The notes beneath the pieces are model-generated. The model saw only the letters and a list, made by a program, of their open reading frames with translations. It did not search any database and was not told the DNA's origin. From Novosphingobium organovorum (GTDB taxonomy: Bacteria > Pseudomonadota > Alphaproteobacteria > Sphingomonadales > Sphingomonadaceae), in assembly GCF_022832435.1 (NCBI RefSeq), contig NZ_JALHLF010000009.1, positions 55,892 through 88,780 of the forward strand: a stretch of 32,889 nt of DNA, read 5' to 3'. Position 1 is the stretch's first letter, and each line of letters starts with the position of its first letter. Shown here piece by piece: positions 1 through 6,786 of this stretch. A program made the translations under genes and the position numbers.

Positions 1-159
1 CGCCACGCACTGCGGGGTGTCGAAATGCCCGATGCATTCGGTGCACAGCGCCGGATCGATGACGAAGGTGCCCCTCGCTTCCGAGATCGCCATGTTCGGA
101 CACAGCGCCTCGCAGGCGGTGCAGTTGGTGCACTGGCTGGCGACGATGGTGTAGGCCAT
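1..159 (-). CDS. fdxN: 2[4Fe-4S] ferredoxin, FdxN type (partial, 3' end outside window)
   Basis: The 53 visible residues from the ATG at 159 form a bacterial-type two-cluster ferredoxin. Cysteines at 10, 13, 16 and 20 make CxxCxxCxxxCP, and C39, C42 and C51 begin the second cluster. The gene runs off the left edge before its last cysteine. It starts 5 bases after the nifB stop, so the two are very likely co-transcribed from the nifB sigma-54 promoter. FdxN-type ferredoxins encoded next to nifB are known to give electrons to NifB for cofactor synthesis; that role here is inferred from position. It is closely similar to the second ferredoxin at 4584-4778 (shared MAY.I.ASQCT start and CTEC motif), which suggests duplication. 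Confidence 0.93.
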   Translation of the reverse strand, partial: MAYTIVASQCTNCTACEALCPNMAISEARGTFVIDPALCTECIGHFDTPQCVA

Positions 160-164
160 GGCGC

Positions 165-1742
165 TCAGCCCGCCTGGCTGAGCAGCGCGCCCTGACGGAT
201 CGCCGCATCGCCGCGTTCGTTGTGGATGATTTCGCCGCTGGCGATCCGGGCCAGGTAGTCCTTGAACCAGACCAGCGCGGACTGTTCGATGAATTCGTGC
301 GCGTACTGGTCGACCGGCTCGATCCCGGCGGCCTGAAGATCGGCCTTGGGGCAGCCGCCGATCTTGGCGACGAAGACCGCGTGGCAGTCGTTGATCGCGG
401 TGATCACGGTGTCGAGCGCGTCCTCCTCGCCGTAGCCGCCCTGGCAATAGAGATCGACGCGGCGGTGGCCGACGAACTTGGCGCCCTTGGCGGTCAGCTC
501 GTAGATCTGAAACTCCTTGGCGTGGCCGAAGTGTTCGTTGATGATGCCGTGGCCCTTGGTGGCGACCGCGACGAGCAACGCCAGGTCGCCCGCCTGTTCC
601 AGCCCGTCAAGCTCGCTCTTGCGCGCCTCGACCTTGGCCTGGCGTTCGGCCTCGACCGCCTGCTGGTAGGCCGCGCGGCCCGCCGCGTCGTACTCGACCT
701 CCATCTCCATGATTTTCTCGGTGGTGAACTCGGCCGAGCGGTCCTCACCCAGCAGGCCGACCGCGTCGGCGCGGCACTGGCGGCAATGGCGCATCATGTT
801 CATGTCGCCCTCGCACGCGTCCTGGAGCGCCTTGAGTTCCTGCGCACTGGGGCCGCGCTGACCGTTGAGGCCGAACACGGTGCCATGTTCGGGCGCGGAG
901 ATCAGCGGCATGATGTTGTGCAGGAACGCGCCGCGCGCCTTCACCGCCTTGTTGACCTCGACGAGGTGCTGGTCGTTGATCCCCGGGATCATCACCGAGT
1001 TGATCTTGGCGAGGATACCGCGCTCGGTCAGCATCTCGAGCCCGAGCAGCTGGCGCTCGCTCAGGATTTTCGCGGCTTCGTAGCCTTGCAGGCGCTTGTT
1101 CTCCCAGAATATCCAGGGATAGATGTGCTGGCCAACCTCGGGATCGACCATGTTGATGGTGATGGTGACGTGATCGACCTTGTACTTGGCGATCTCGTCG
1201 ACCCAGTCGGGCAACGCAAGGCCGTTGGTCGAGAGGCACAGCTTGATGTCGGGCGCGACTTCGCTGATGAGCCGGAAGGTCTCGAAGGTCTTCTTGGGGT
1301 TGGCGAGCGGATCGCCCGGCCCGGCGATGCCCAGCACCGTCATCTGCGGAATGGTCGAGGCGACCGCCAGCACTTTCTTGGAGGCCTGCTCGGGGGTCAG
1401 CCGCTCGGAGACGACGCCGGGCCGGCTCTCGTTGGCGCAGTCGTACTTGCGGTTACAGTAGTTGCACTGGATGTTGCAGGCGGGCGCGACCGCGACGTGC
1501 ATGCGCGCGTAGTGGTGGTGCGCTTCTTCCGAATAGCATGGATGGTTCTTCACCTTTTCCCAGATTTCGGGCGGCATGTCCTCGGGCCCGCCGGAGGAAC
1601 CACAGCTTGCCTTGCCGCTGCCGCCTTCGGTGCCGCAGCCCTTGTGCTCGGCCATCTTCTGCATGACGTCGGCAATATCGACCGCACCGCCGTTCGAACT
1701 GGTCGCGGTGTCCGGGTTGCCGATGAAAAGGGTGTCGGTCAT
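165..1742 (-). CDS. nifB: NifB, radical SAM FeMo-cofactor biosynthesis protein
   Basis: 525 residues, typical for proteobacterial NifB. The radical-SAM cysteines are C89, C93 and C96 (ACNIQCNYC), followed by the NifB core and the glycine-rich AGPGDPL segment. Residues from about 390 to 515 form the C-terminal NifX/NafY-like domain (VAVATKGHG...HFGHAKEF). NifB fuses two [4Fe-4S] units with an SAM-derived carbide to give NifB-co, the precursor of FeMo-co, in the cytoplasm. An upstream in-frame extension exists, but the ATG at 1742 has a good ribosome site (GGGGAG) just before it, and the protein then begins MTDTLF. It is preceded by a -24/-12 promoter and a NifA site. Downstream it is followed after 5 bases by a ferredoxin. 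The N-terminal 55 residues contain a small Gly/Ser/Cys-rich stretch (C36, C47). Confidence 0.98.
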   Translation of the reverse strand: MTDTLFIGNPDTATSSNGGAVDIADVMQKMAEHKGCGTEGGSGKASCGSSGGPEDMPPEIWEKVKNHPCYSEEAHHHYARMHVAVAPACNIQCNYCNRKYDCANESRPGVVSERLTPEQASKKVLAVASTIPQMTVLGIAGPGDPLANPKKTFETFRLISEVAPDIKLCLSTNGLALPDWVDEIAKYKVDHVTITINMVDPEVGQHIYPWIFWENKRLQGYEAAKILSERQLLGLEMLTERGILAKINSVMIPGINDQHLVEVNKAVKARGAFLHNIMPLISAPEHGTVFGLNGQRGPSAQELKALQDACEGDMNMMRHCRQCRADAVGLLGEDRSAEFTTEKIMEMEVEYDAAGRAAYQQAVEAERQAKVEARKSELDGLEQAGDLALLVAVATKGHGIINEHFGHAKEFQIYELTAKGAKFVGHRRVDLYCQGGYGEEDALDTVITAINDCHAVFVAKIGGCPKADLQAAGIEPVDQYAHEFIEQSALVWFKDYLARIASGEIIHNERGDAAIRQGALLSQAG

Positions 1743-1809
1743 GAAAAACTCCCCATCCTGTGCCGGGCGGCGGGGGGCACCGCCGGCCTGTGCTGATGGA
1801 GAGTGTGTC

Positions 1810-1825
1810 AGCAAGCACCATGCCA
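1810..1825 (-). promoter_or_regulatory. sigma-54 (RpoN) -24/-12 promoter of nifB
   Basis: On the minus strand this reads TGGCAT-GGTGC-TTGCT, matching TGGCAC-N5-TTGCW with one change and exact GG/GC spacing. It lies 68 bases before the nifB ATG, which would place the transcript start near position 1799. A NifA-type site lies about 87 bases further upstream. Confidence 0.85.
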
Positions 1826-1911
1826 GATGCCCGCAGGGACGCAATTAGGCCCTATTCATGCTGCGATGCGACATTGGCGCGCCCGGCCCATGTCGCGAAT
1901 GCAACCGGGTT

Positions 1912-1927
1912 TGTCCGGGTCACGACA
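1912..1927. promoter_or_regulatory. NifA upstream activator sequence (TGT-N10-ACA) for nifB
   Basis: TGT at 1912-1914 and ACA at 1925-1927 are separated by exactly 10 bases, the NifA consensus. The site is about 87-102 bases upstream of the -24 element, within the usual range for NifA looping. The rest of the 1743-2008 interval shows no other gene. Confidence 0.75.
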
Positions 1928-2008
1928 CGCCTGCACACACCACGGGACGAAAGGGCTTACCCAACGCCGCGAGCGAGCGGCCCGTCGGCCCCCTCGCTCT
2001 TGCCGTAC

Positions 2009-2410
2009 TCAGGCCGCGCCTGCGCCGCCTCGATAATAGCTCATCGCCGCGTCGGGGTTCTGCACGTCGTAATCGAACCAGGCCTTGGCGCCGTGGTCGT
2101 AGAGCTGCACGAAGTCGTCGGCGACCCTGGCGGTGTAGGATGTCGCCGAGCCGCGATCGTAGCCCTCGACCGTGCCATCGGTGATCGCCATCGCGATCGA
2201 GACCCTGTCGCCTTCGTCGTAGAGTTCGGGCAGGCGCCCCGAAAACTTGACCTGACGCTCGCCATCGAATCCCTGAAGCTGGTCGCGGCGGCTCTCGGCC
2301 GCGATCAGCCGGTCGCGCGCTTCAGCGTGATCGTAAAGCCCGGCGACTTTCTTGCCGGTGACAAAAGCAAAGGCCGAAGCCGCGATGAGGGCGCGCGTGT
2401 GGGACTGCAT
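2009..2410 (-). CDS. small exported or membrane-anchored protein of unknown function
   Basis: 133 residues. I do not recognise a named family. Residues about 5-20 are hydrophobic (ALIAASAFAFVTG), which could be a signal or anchor, although the following KKVAGLYD is not a classical cleavage site. The rest is soluble, acidic and rich in Tyr/Asp, with two similar LYD segments (ELYDEGDRV and QLYDHGAKA). The start at 2410 has a good ribosome site (GAGGGAAGGG). It lies between the SIR2-unit terminator and the nifB control region on the same strand. I see no sigma-54 element before it, so its link to nitrogen fixation rests only on position. The reading frame is plausible but unproven. Confidence 0.7.
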   Translation of the reverse strand: MQSHTRALIAASAFAFVTGKKVAGLYDHAEARDRLIAAESRRDQLQGFDGERQVKFSGRLPELYDEGDRVSIAMAITDGTVEGYDRGSATSYTARVADDFVQLYDHGAKAWFDYDVQNPDAAMSYYRGGAGAA

Positions 2411-2453
2411 GGCCCTTCCCTCGCACTGCCCGGCGGCGCGATCAAGGCCGCGT

Positions 2454-2487
2454 AAAAAACACCGCCCCTCCCGAAGGAGGAGCGGTG
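2454..2487 (-). terminator. rho-independent terminator after the fdx-LRV-nifT-SIR2 unit
   Basis: A 12-bp stem with one C-A mismatch (2460-2471 with 2476-2487) and a 4-base loop is followed on the minus strand by six T residues (2454-2459). A second small perfect hairpin (GGGCGC-GTGA-GCGCCC, 2537-2552) lies right after the SIR2-like gene stop. Confidence 0.8.
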
Positions 2488-2554
2488 CAAGGAACCGAGG
2501 CGAAAAGCGCCCGGGGGTCGCACGTGAGAAGGGTATGGGCGCGTGAGCGCCCGG

Positions 2555-3415
2555 CTAGGCCGCCATCAGCGCGGCCAGCGCCTCGCCCAGCGGCAGGTCG
2601 ATCGCAGCGATGTTCTGTTCCTCAAGGAAACGCGCCTCGTTGCGGGTCAGCTTCGCGACATCGACCACCGCGTAGTGGCGATCGGACGAGCGCTTCATGA
2701 TCTGGCGCGCGTAGATGCGCAAAAGCTGGTCGTTGAACGGGCAGCCGAGGAAAACGAAGCCCAGCCCGGTACGGCGCTGGCGCACCTCCTCCGGAATCGG
2801 GGTCTGGATGTCGATCTCGGTCAGCACCTCGACATAGTCGGCGTCGGTGATGAGGAAATTGGCCGCGGGCGCGATCCCGCCGTGCGGGGTGTAGAGCAGC
2901 GTCGTCGCCTGTGCCGCCGTGTCCGCCTCGCACGCGGCCCCGGTCGCATCGTAGAAGCGGAACCAGCGATCCTCGCCGATCCCGGCGCGGGTGATGCCCT
3001 GCACCTGCGCCCAGTCGCCGCGCCCCGAGGCGAGCAGCGCGGCGTGCATCTCGCTCGCGTACCAGGCATCGACGATGAGTGGCAGCGGGAGCTGGGCCAG
3101 CCAGTGGTGGAACGGCGAGGGCGCGACGCCCGCCGCAAAGGCCTCCTGCATCCACACCGTCACCGTGTCGCGAAAGCGGGTGCTTTCGATGTACTGTGCG
3201 GCCGACCAGCAATTGCCTTTGGCGCGTTTGGGCAAGGCGGTCTTGGTGGCGAAGAAATCAGCCAGTTCCTCGGGTGACAGCGGCGCGCCATGCTCCTCCA
3301 GCGCCGACACGCCCGGCCCCACGAACGGCACCAGCGTGCCCGCGCGAAAGCCTGCGGCGACATCGCCGAGCAGCGCCTGGGGATTGGCAAGAGTGGCGGT
3401 GGTCATCGCGGTCAT
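2555..3415 (-). CDS. SIR2-like domain protein of the nif cluster
   Basis: 286 residues from the ATG at 3415, which overlaps the nifT stop by ATGA, so translation is coupled. The N-terminal LVPFVGPGVSALE resembles the glycine-rich NAD-binding loop of SIR2-like proteins. Near the C-terminus GCPFNDQLLRIYA resembles the G-S/C-x-x-D-x-x-L block of the SIR2_2 group. In the middle, where sirtuins have a T-N-x-D motif, this protein has PLIVDAWYASE, so classical deacetylase activity is doubtful. Similar SIR2-family genes sit beside nifT in other diazotroph nif clusters, without a defined function as far as I know. It is the last gene of a sigma-54/NifA-type unit and is followed by a terminator. Family assignment is by motif and context only. 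Confidence 0.8.
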   Translation of the reverse strand: MTAMTTATLANPQALLGDVAAGFRAGTLVPFVGPGVSALEEHGAPLSPEELADFFATKTALPKRAKGNCWSAAQYIESTRFRDTVTVWMQEAFAAGVAPSPFHHWLAQLPLPLIVDAWYASEMHAALLASGRGDWAQVQGITRAGIGEDRWFRFYDATGAACEADTAAQATTLLYTPHGGIAPAANFLITDADYVEVLTEIDIQTPIPEEVRQRRTGLGFVFLGCPFNDQLLRIYARQIMKRSSDRHYAVVDVAKLTRNEARFLEEQNIAAIDLPLGEALAALMAA

Positions 3416-3633
3416 TCCTCCTCCTCGGCCGTGGCGCGCTTCTTCGCCTCGACGGTGATCGGCAGGCGGGTGTCCTCGGCCATATCGGGCAGTTCGAGCA
3501 CCCAGCCGTTGGCAAGGCGCGCCCAGCCGCCCCACAGGCTTTCTTTCTCGAGCGCGACGATCGGCTCCTCGAGGTCCTTCTTGGGGACATAGGCCGAAAG
3601 CTGGCCTTCGGAGCGGCGGATCATGACTTTCAT
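3412..3633 (-). CDS. nifT: NifT/FixU, nitrogen fixation-associated protein
   Basis: 73 residues with the full NifT signature: MKVMIRR at the start, then YVPKKDLEEP, then LANGWVLELP and LPITVEAKK. The length matches the family (about 70-75). NifT is widespread in nif operons but its biochemical role is not settled. It has stop-start overlaps on both sides (ATGA with the LRV gene at 3630-3633 and with the SIR2-like gene at 3412-3415), showing a tightly coupled operon. The C-terminus ends in four glutamates, whose codons double as the ribosome site (GAGGAGGAGGA) for the next gene. Confidence 0.96.
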   Translation of the reverse strand: MKVMIRRSEGQLSAYVPKKDLEEPIVALEKESLWGGWARLANGWVLELPDMAEDTRLPITVEAKKRATAEEEE

Positions 3634-4571
3634 GGCTCTGGGTTTCCTTGCTTGGGGGCCGGATCAGGCCGATCGAAGGGTTCGACGAGATGCAGGCGCC
3701 CGTCGCGCACCCGCGCACGCTCCCGCGCCAGGTCATGCCCCCGGTCGTAATCGTGAAGCCGCAGGCCCAACCCCGGCACGAGCGCGATGCGCGCGCGCGC
3801 CAGCTCCGCGATCGCAGGCTCCTCGTCGTCCAGCAGCGCGAAAAGATCCTCCTCGGCAATGCGTTCGGCGACGGTAAAGCGCACGCGCATGTCGCTGTCG
3901 TTCGCCAGGAGCCGCAAGGGTTCGAGCGGCAGGCGCGCGGCGACTTCGCGGCGCACCAGCGGATCGGTGTCGAAGGCCATGTCGGGCAGCGCGCGCAGAT
4001 CGATCCGCCGCGCCACCCAGGCGCGCACTTCGGGGTCGGGATCGTGGCGCACCAGCGGCAGCATCTCGGCGGGCATGCGCCGCACCGCGGTGATGCGCAC
4101 CATGTAGGCGCTGTCGTGCAGCGCCGGGATCAGGTCCGCGCCCGAAAGCCGCGAAGCCGCCGCGATGCGCACGTCGGTATCTTCGTCGTGGATCATGCGT
4201 TTGATCCTTTCCTCGGGAAGGCGCAGCGTGGCCACCGCGCGCACTTCGGGCTCGGGATCGTCGAGCAGCGCGCCCAGACGAAACAGCGTGGCGTAACGCG
4301 CCGCGCCCGCGCGCACCTCGAAGTAGGGATGGTCCAGATAGCGGTCGGCCAGCTGCGGATTGGCGCGCAGGAAGGTGTCGACCCGCCGCGCCCGGCGATC
4401 ACGGATGCAGGCCTTGCCCTTGACGCACAGCCCCATCGCCTTGATTGCCTGGTGGTCGCATTCGCGGCAGCGCACGGGGCGCCCGGTCCAGTCGAGCGCG
4501 GCGCCCAGGTTATCCTCGTAAGGCTGCCGCGCCGCCGCGCCCAGCGCGTTCCCGGCCTCGCCGCTCGCCAC
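3630..4571 (-). CDS. 4Fe-4S-binding leucine-rich repeat variant (LRV) protein
   Basis: 313 residues from a GTG start at 4571. The N-terminal region has four cysteines (C35, C38, C49, C55) around CRECDHQAI and GKACIRD, as in the FeS-bearing LRV protein family found next to nifB in several diazotrophs. From about residue 70 to 280 there are repeating helical units with the pattern D-x-x-V/P-x-V-R-x-x-V/A-A-x-R-L (for example DPEPEVRAVATLRL, DPDPEVRAWVARRI), i.e. LRV/HEAT-like repeats that form a solenoid. Such proteins may be scaffolds; no defined function is known to me. It lies 12 bases after the ferredoxin and overlaps nifT by 4 bases. The ribosome site is weak, but no better in-frame start is seen. 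Confidence 0.92.
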   Translation of the reverse strand: MASGEAGNALGAAARQPYEDNLGAALDWTGRPVRCRECDHQAIKAMGLCVKGKACIRDRRARRVDTFLRANPQLADRYLDHPYFEVRAGAARYATLFRLGALLDDPEPEVRAVATLRLPEERIKRMIHDEDTDVRIAAASRLSGADLIPALHDSAYMVRITAVRRMPAEMLPLVRHDPDPEVRAWVARRIDLRALPDMAFDTDPLVRREVAARLPLEPLRLLANDSDMRVRFTVAERIAEEDLFALLDDEEPAIAELARARIALVPGLGLRLHDYDRGHDLARERARVRDGRLHLVEPFDRPDPAPKQGNPEP

Positions 4572-4583
4572 CGTGCGGCCCGT

Positions 4584-4778
4584 TCAGGCCGGTACGCAGG
4601 TCTTGGGCACCGGGCACACGGTATCGCACTGCGGATGGTCGTATTCGCCCGCGCATTCGGTGCACTTGTCGGGATTGATGATGAACGTATCGCCTTTCAT
4701 CGAGATCGCCGCGTTGGGGCATTCGAATTCGCAAGCGCTGCAACCGGTGCACTGCGAGGCGATGATCTTGTAAGCCAT
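4584..4778 (-). CDS. 2[4Fe-4S] ferredoxin, FdxN-like
   Basis: 64 residues and complete. Cluster cysteines are C10, C13, C16, C20 and C39, C42, C51, C55, with an extra C61 near the C-terminus. The CxxC-x8-C-x3-CP second motif, with its longer insertion between the second and third cysteine, is typical of nif-associated ferredoxins. It is the first gene of the unit ferredoxin-LRV-nifT-SIR2 and starts 33 bases from the -24/-12 promoter. It is likely a low-potential electron donor for nitrogenase assembly or turnover (inferred). It is a close relative of the ferredoxin downstream of nifB at 1-159. Confidence 0.95.
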   Translation of the reverse strand: MAYKIIASQCTGCSACEFECPNAAISMKGDTFIINPDKCTECAGEYDHPQCDTVCPVPKTCVPA

Positions 4779-4810
4779 GGATACTCTCCTGCCAGAGTTT
4801 CCCGTTCAAA

Positions 4811-4826
4811 AGCAGGAAGCGTGCCA
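4811..4826 (-). promoter_or_regulatory. sigma-54 (RpoN) -24/-12 promoter of the fdx-LRV-nifT-SIR2 unit
   Basis: The minus strand reads TGGCAC-GCTTC-CTGCT: a perfect -24 box and a near-consensus -12 box with correct spacing. It lies 33 bases before the ferredoxin ATG. Confidence 0.87.
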
Positions 4827-4870
4827 AAGCTTAAACTTCGCGATTTCAGTTTCTTACGACATCCCAACTG

Positions 4871-4886
4871 TGTTCGGGACCCGACA
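4871..4886. promoter_or_regulatory. NifA upstream activator sequence (TGT-N10-ACA) for the fdx unit
   Basis: TGT at 4871-4873 and ACA at 4884-4886 are separated by 10 bases, and the left arm continues as TGTTCGGG against CCCGACA, giving an extended dyad. It sits only about 45 bases upstream of the -24 box, closer than the usual 80-150. Confidence 0.7.
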
Positions 4887-4986
4887 AAGCGTGTTCGGTT
4901 TCGTCCATAGCGGCGCGGCGCCGGGCCGGCCCCGGCGCGCGGGCGCAAACGCGAAAGCGCGGCCCCTTCAATAGGGGCCGCGCCGG

Positions 4987-5019
4987 AAAAGGCGCGCACC
5001 ATCGTGATGATGGCGCGCC
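4987..5019 (-). terminator. terminator-like hairpin after the porin gene
   Basis: An interrupted inverted repeat (GGCGCG plus CCATC pairing with GATGG plus CGCGCC, 4991-5019) is followed on the minus strand by four T residues (4987-4990). It is 20 bases past the porin stop. The T tract is short, so it may be a weak terminator. Confidence 0.6.
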
Positions 5020-5038
5020 TGCGGATCGGGATGCGCCG

Positions 5039-6457
5039 TCAGAAATGCACTGTCGCGCTCGCATAGCCGTAGCGGGTATCGCCATTACCGGTCGCGCCCG
5101 AGGCGTGCTTGAGGAAGTCCCCATCGATCAGCACCGCGCCGCCTGCCTCGACCTGGAGCACCTTGGGCACCAGCCAGTAGCTTGCGCGTGCCTCGATCTG
5201 GTGCGCGGCGAAACGGCCGACATCGCCGCTGGTGTCGGAGACCTTGGTCGAGGCGAAGCTGTCATCGACGCTGTCCGCCCAGGCCGCACGGTACATGCCG
5301 GTGAGCGCGAGACGCTTGCTGGGCTTGGCCGAGGCGAGCAGACCGATCGAGCGGATGTTGTTGCGCCCCAGCGCGCCATAGAGCGAGGTCGGCCCGAACT
5401 CGAACCGGCGCGCGCCGTAGAGCGTGTCGAAGCGGTTGTACGATCCCCCGCCCTTGTTGCCCGACGCCACGTCGAGCTCGAACGCGACGCGCGGCGCCCA
5501 GCCGCTCGCGAAAGTATAGCCCAGCTCGCCGTGCGCGAAGTAGGCCGACACGTCGAGCCGCGCCGCACTGGCCGACTTGCTCGCGCGCACGTTGCCGAAC
5601 TGGTAGGCACCCTCGATGTCGAAATCGATCGTGCCCGCCTTGGCCGCGCGGTGCAGCCGCGCACCCGGCGTGCGCAGATGGCGGTTGGTGGTCGCGGTAT
5701 CGGGGGTGTCGTTCTCGTCGAGACCGTAGAAATAGGTCTCGAGCGTGGCCGCGCCGCCCGCGATCGGGGTGCTCGCGAAGGCGCCCCAGAAGGTCAGGTC
5801 GAAGCTCTGGCTGTCGGCGTGCACGTCGTTGTCGAGAATGCCGTCCTGATCGTCGGGAAGGCGCACCACCGGCATCGTGTAGAAGGCGGTGAATTTCTGC
5901 CCCTTGGCCCCCTTCCAGTCGGCGCGAAAGCCGGTGAAGGCGTTGATGGTGTTGCGGTAGCTGTTGCGGGCCGAAAGCCGCCGCGAGCCCAGGTCCATGG
6001 TAAAGCGGCCCGCCTCGAACGTGGTCGTCGATCCGGCGCCCAGCGCCGAGCCCAGGTCGAAGGCGAGATAGGCCTGGGTCACCGCCAGCGCGTTCACCTC
6101 GGTGGTCGACAGCGAACTCCCGGTGCCGCCGCCATAGGCGCGCGAGTCGGTGATTTCGGTCCCCACCCGCACCGGTCCGGTATCGTATTCGATCTGGAGG
6201 TCGGTCTGCAGCAGGAGCGCGTCGCTGTTGCGGTCGAGACCGGGCCGAAACTGGTTGTCGATGGCTTCGTAACGCGCCCGGACGGTGCCCTTGATGGTCA
6301 GGCCGTCGGGATCGCCGAGCGCGCCCTGCAGGGTCGGCGCCGAGCCCGACGCGGCAGTGGATTGCGCCAGCGCAGGGCTGGCGCACACCAGGAAGAGGCC
6401 TGCGGGAAGAGCGCAGGCGAAGGGCGCGCGCCAGGCGCGGTGGGTAGATTCGATCAT
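5039..6457 (-). CDS. outer-membrane beta-barrel porin (alginate_export-like), candidate molybdate-regulated porin
   Basis: 472 residues. A signal peptide is clear (basic start, hydrophobic core FLVCASPALA, cleavage after ALAQ near residue 32). The mature part is rich in alternating Tyr/Arg/Asp strands with short turns and ends in SATVHF; the C-terminal Phe is the outer-membrane assembly signal. The pattern TIKGTVRARYEAIDNQF near the N-terminus and the FEAGRFTMDLGSRRL segment resemble the alginate-export porin family, a group with varied substrates. It starts at 6457 with AAGGGGGG as ribosome site. It is divergent from modABC and shares an operator of the same type with modA (6535-6554 and 6751-6770), so a role in molybdate (or other oxyanion) entry is inferred. 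It has a terminator-like hairpin downstream. Confidence 0.85.
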   Translation of the reverse strand: MIESTHRAWRAPFACALPAGLFLVCASPALAQSTAASGSAPTLQGALGDPDGLTIKGTVRARYEAIDNQFRPGLDRNSDALLLQTDLQIEYDTGPVRVGTEITDSRAYGGGTGSSLSTTEVNALAVTQAYLAFDLGSALGAGSTTTFEAGRFTMDLGSRRLSARNSYRNTINAFTGFRADWKGAKGQKFTAFYTMPVVRLPDDQDGILDNDVHADSQSFDLTFWGAFASTPIAGGAATLETYFYGLDENDTPDTATTNRHLRTPGARLHRAAKAGTIDFDIEGAYQFGNVRASKSASAARLDVSAYFAHGELGYTFASGWAPRVAFELDVASGNKGGGSYNRFDTLYGARRFEFGPTSLYGALGRNNIRSIGLLASAKPSKRLALTGMYRAAWADSVDDSFASTKVSDTSGDVGRFAAHQIEARASYWLVPKVLQVEAGGAVLIDGDFLKHASGATGNGDTRYGYASATVHF

Positions 6458-6534
6458 TGGAAAAGCCCCCCTTGGGAAATGCGCGCTGCGGTTATCCTTA
6501 TCCGAATCAACAGGCTCGGTGAACAGCGCTTCAT

Positions 6535-6554
6535 CTATATCTCAAGGTATATAG
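6535..6554. promoter_or_regulatory. ModE-like operator upstream of the porin gene
   Basis: CTATAT at 6535-6540 and ATATAG at 6549-6554 are perfect inverted arms with an 8-base spacer, the architecture of known ModE sites. Read toward the porin it is CTTGCTATATAC-N6-GATATAGA, almost the same as the site before modA. It lies about 78 bases upstream of the porin start. Confidence 0.7.
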
Positions 6555-6615
6555 CAAGGGCTGTTTGTCCACCTCAAAATTGGCTTTGCAACCGCGAACA
6601 TTATGATTTCTACAC

Positions 6616-6720
6616 CTTATTGCGAATTTATTTTCGTATATTATTATTTAAAATCAGTGTGTTATTGGACTAATTTCTATCACGATCTTTTTGCGACGCA
6701 ATAATTTTTTTCGCAATAAG
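6616..6720. repeat. AT-rich core of the porin/modA intergenic region with CGCAATAA repeats
   Basis: The 6458-6786 interval holds no gene. Its centre is strikingly AT-rich for this DNA. The motif CTTATTGCGAA (6616-6626) recurs in inverted form as TTCGCAATAAG (6710-6720), 11 of 11 matching, and a third copy CGCAATAAT is at 6697-6705. The middle copy is also half of a palindrome, TTGCG-A-CGCAA (6691-6701). These could bind a second regulator or bend DNA; no protein is identified. Confidence 0.55.
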
Positions 6721-6750
6721 CCCTTCACCCTCTTCCCCCGAGCCTTCTTG

Positions 6751-6770
6751 CAATATACGCTTGGATATAG
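6751..6770. promoter_or_regulatory. ModE-like operator upstream of modA
   Basis: CAATAT at 6751-6756 and ATATAG at 6765-6770 are arms with an 8-base spacer, one mismatch from a perfect dyad. It ends 16 bases before the modA ATG, just ahead of the ribosome site. In this position a bound ModE would block transcription when molybdate is plentiful. Confidence 0.72.
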
Positions 6771-6786
6771 AAATGGAGGGCATCAC

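Noticed and set aside
222..1796. 524-codon plus-strand frame opposite nifB
   Set aside because: Antisense shadow of nifB; composition typical of G+C-rich complement, no motif.
6691..6786. Extended N-terminus of ModA from a TTG
   Set aside because: It would run through the ModE-like operator and the GGAGGG ribosome site. The ATG at 6787 begins a proper signal peptide.
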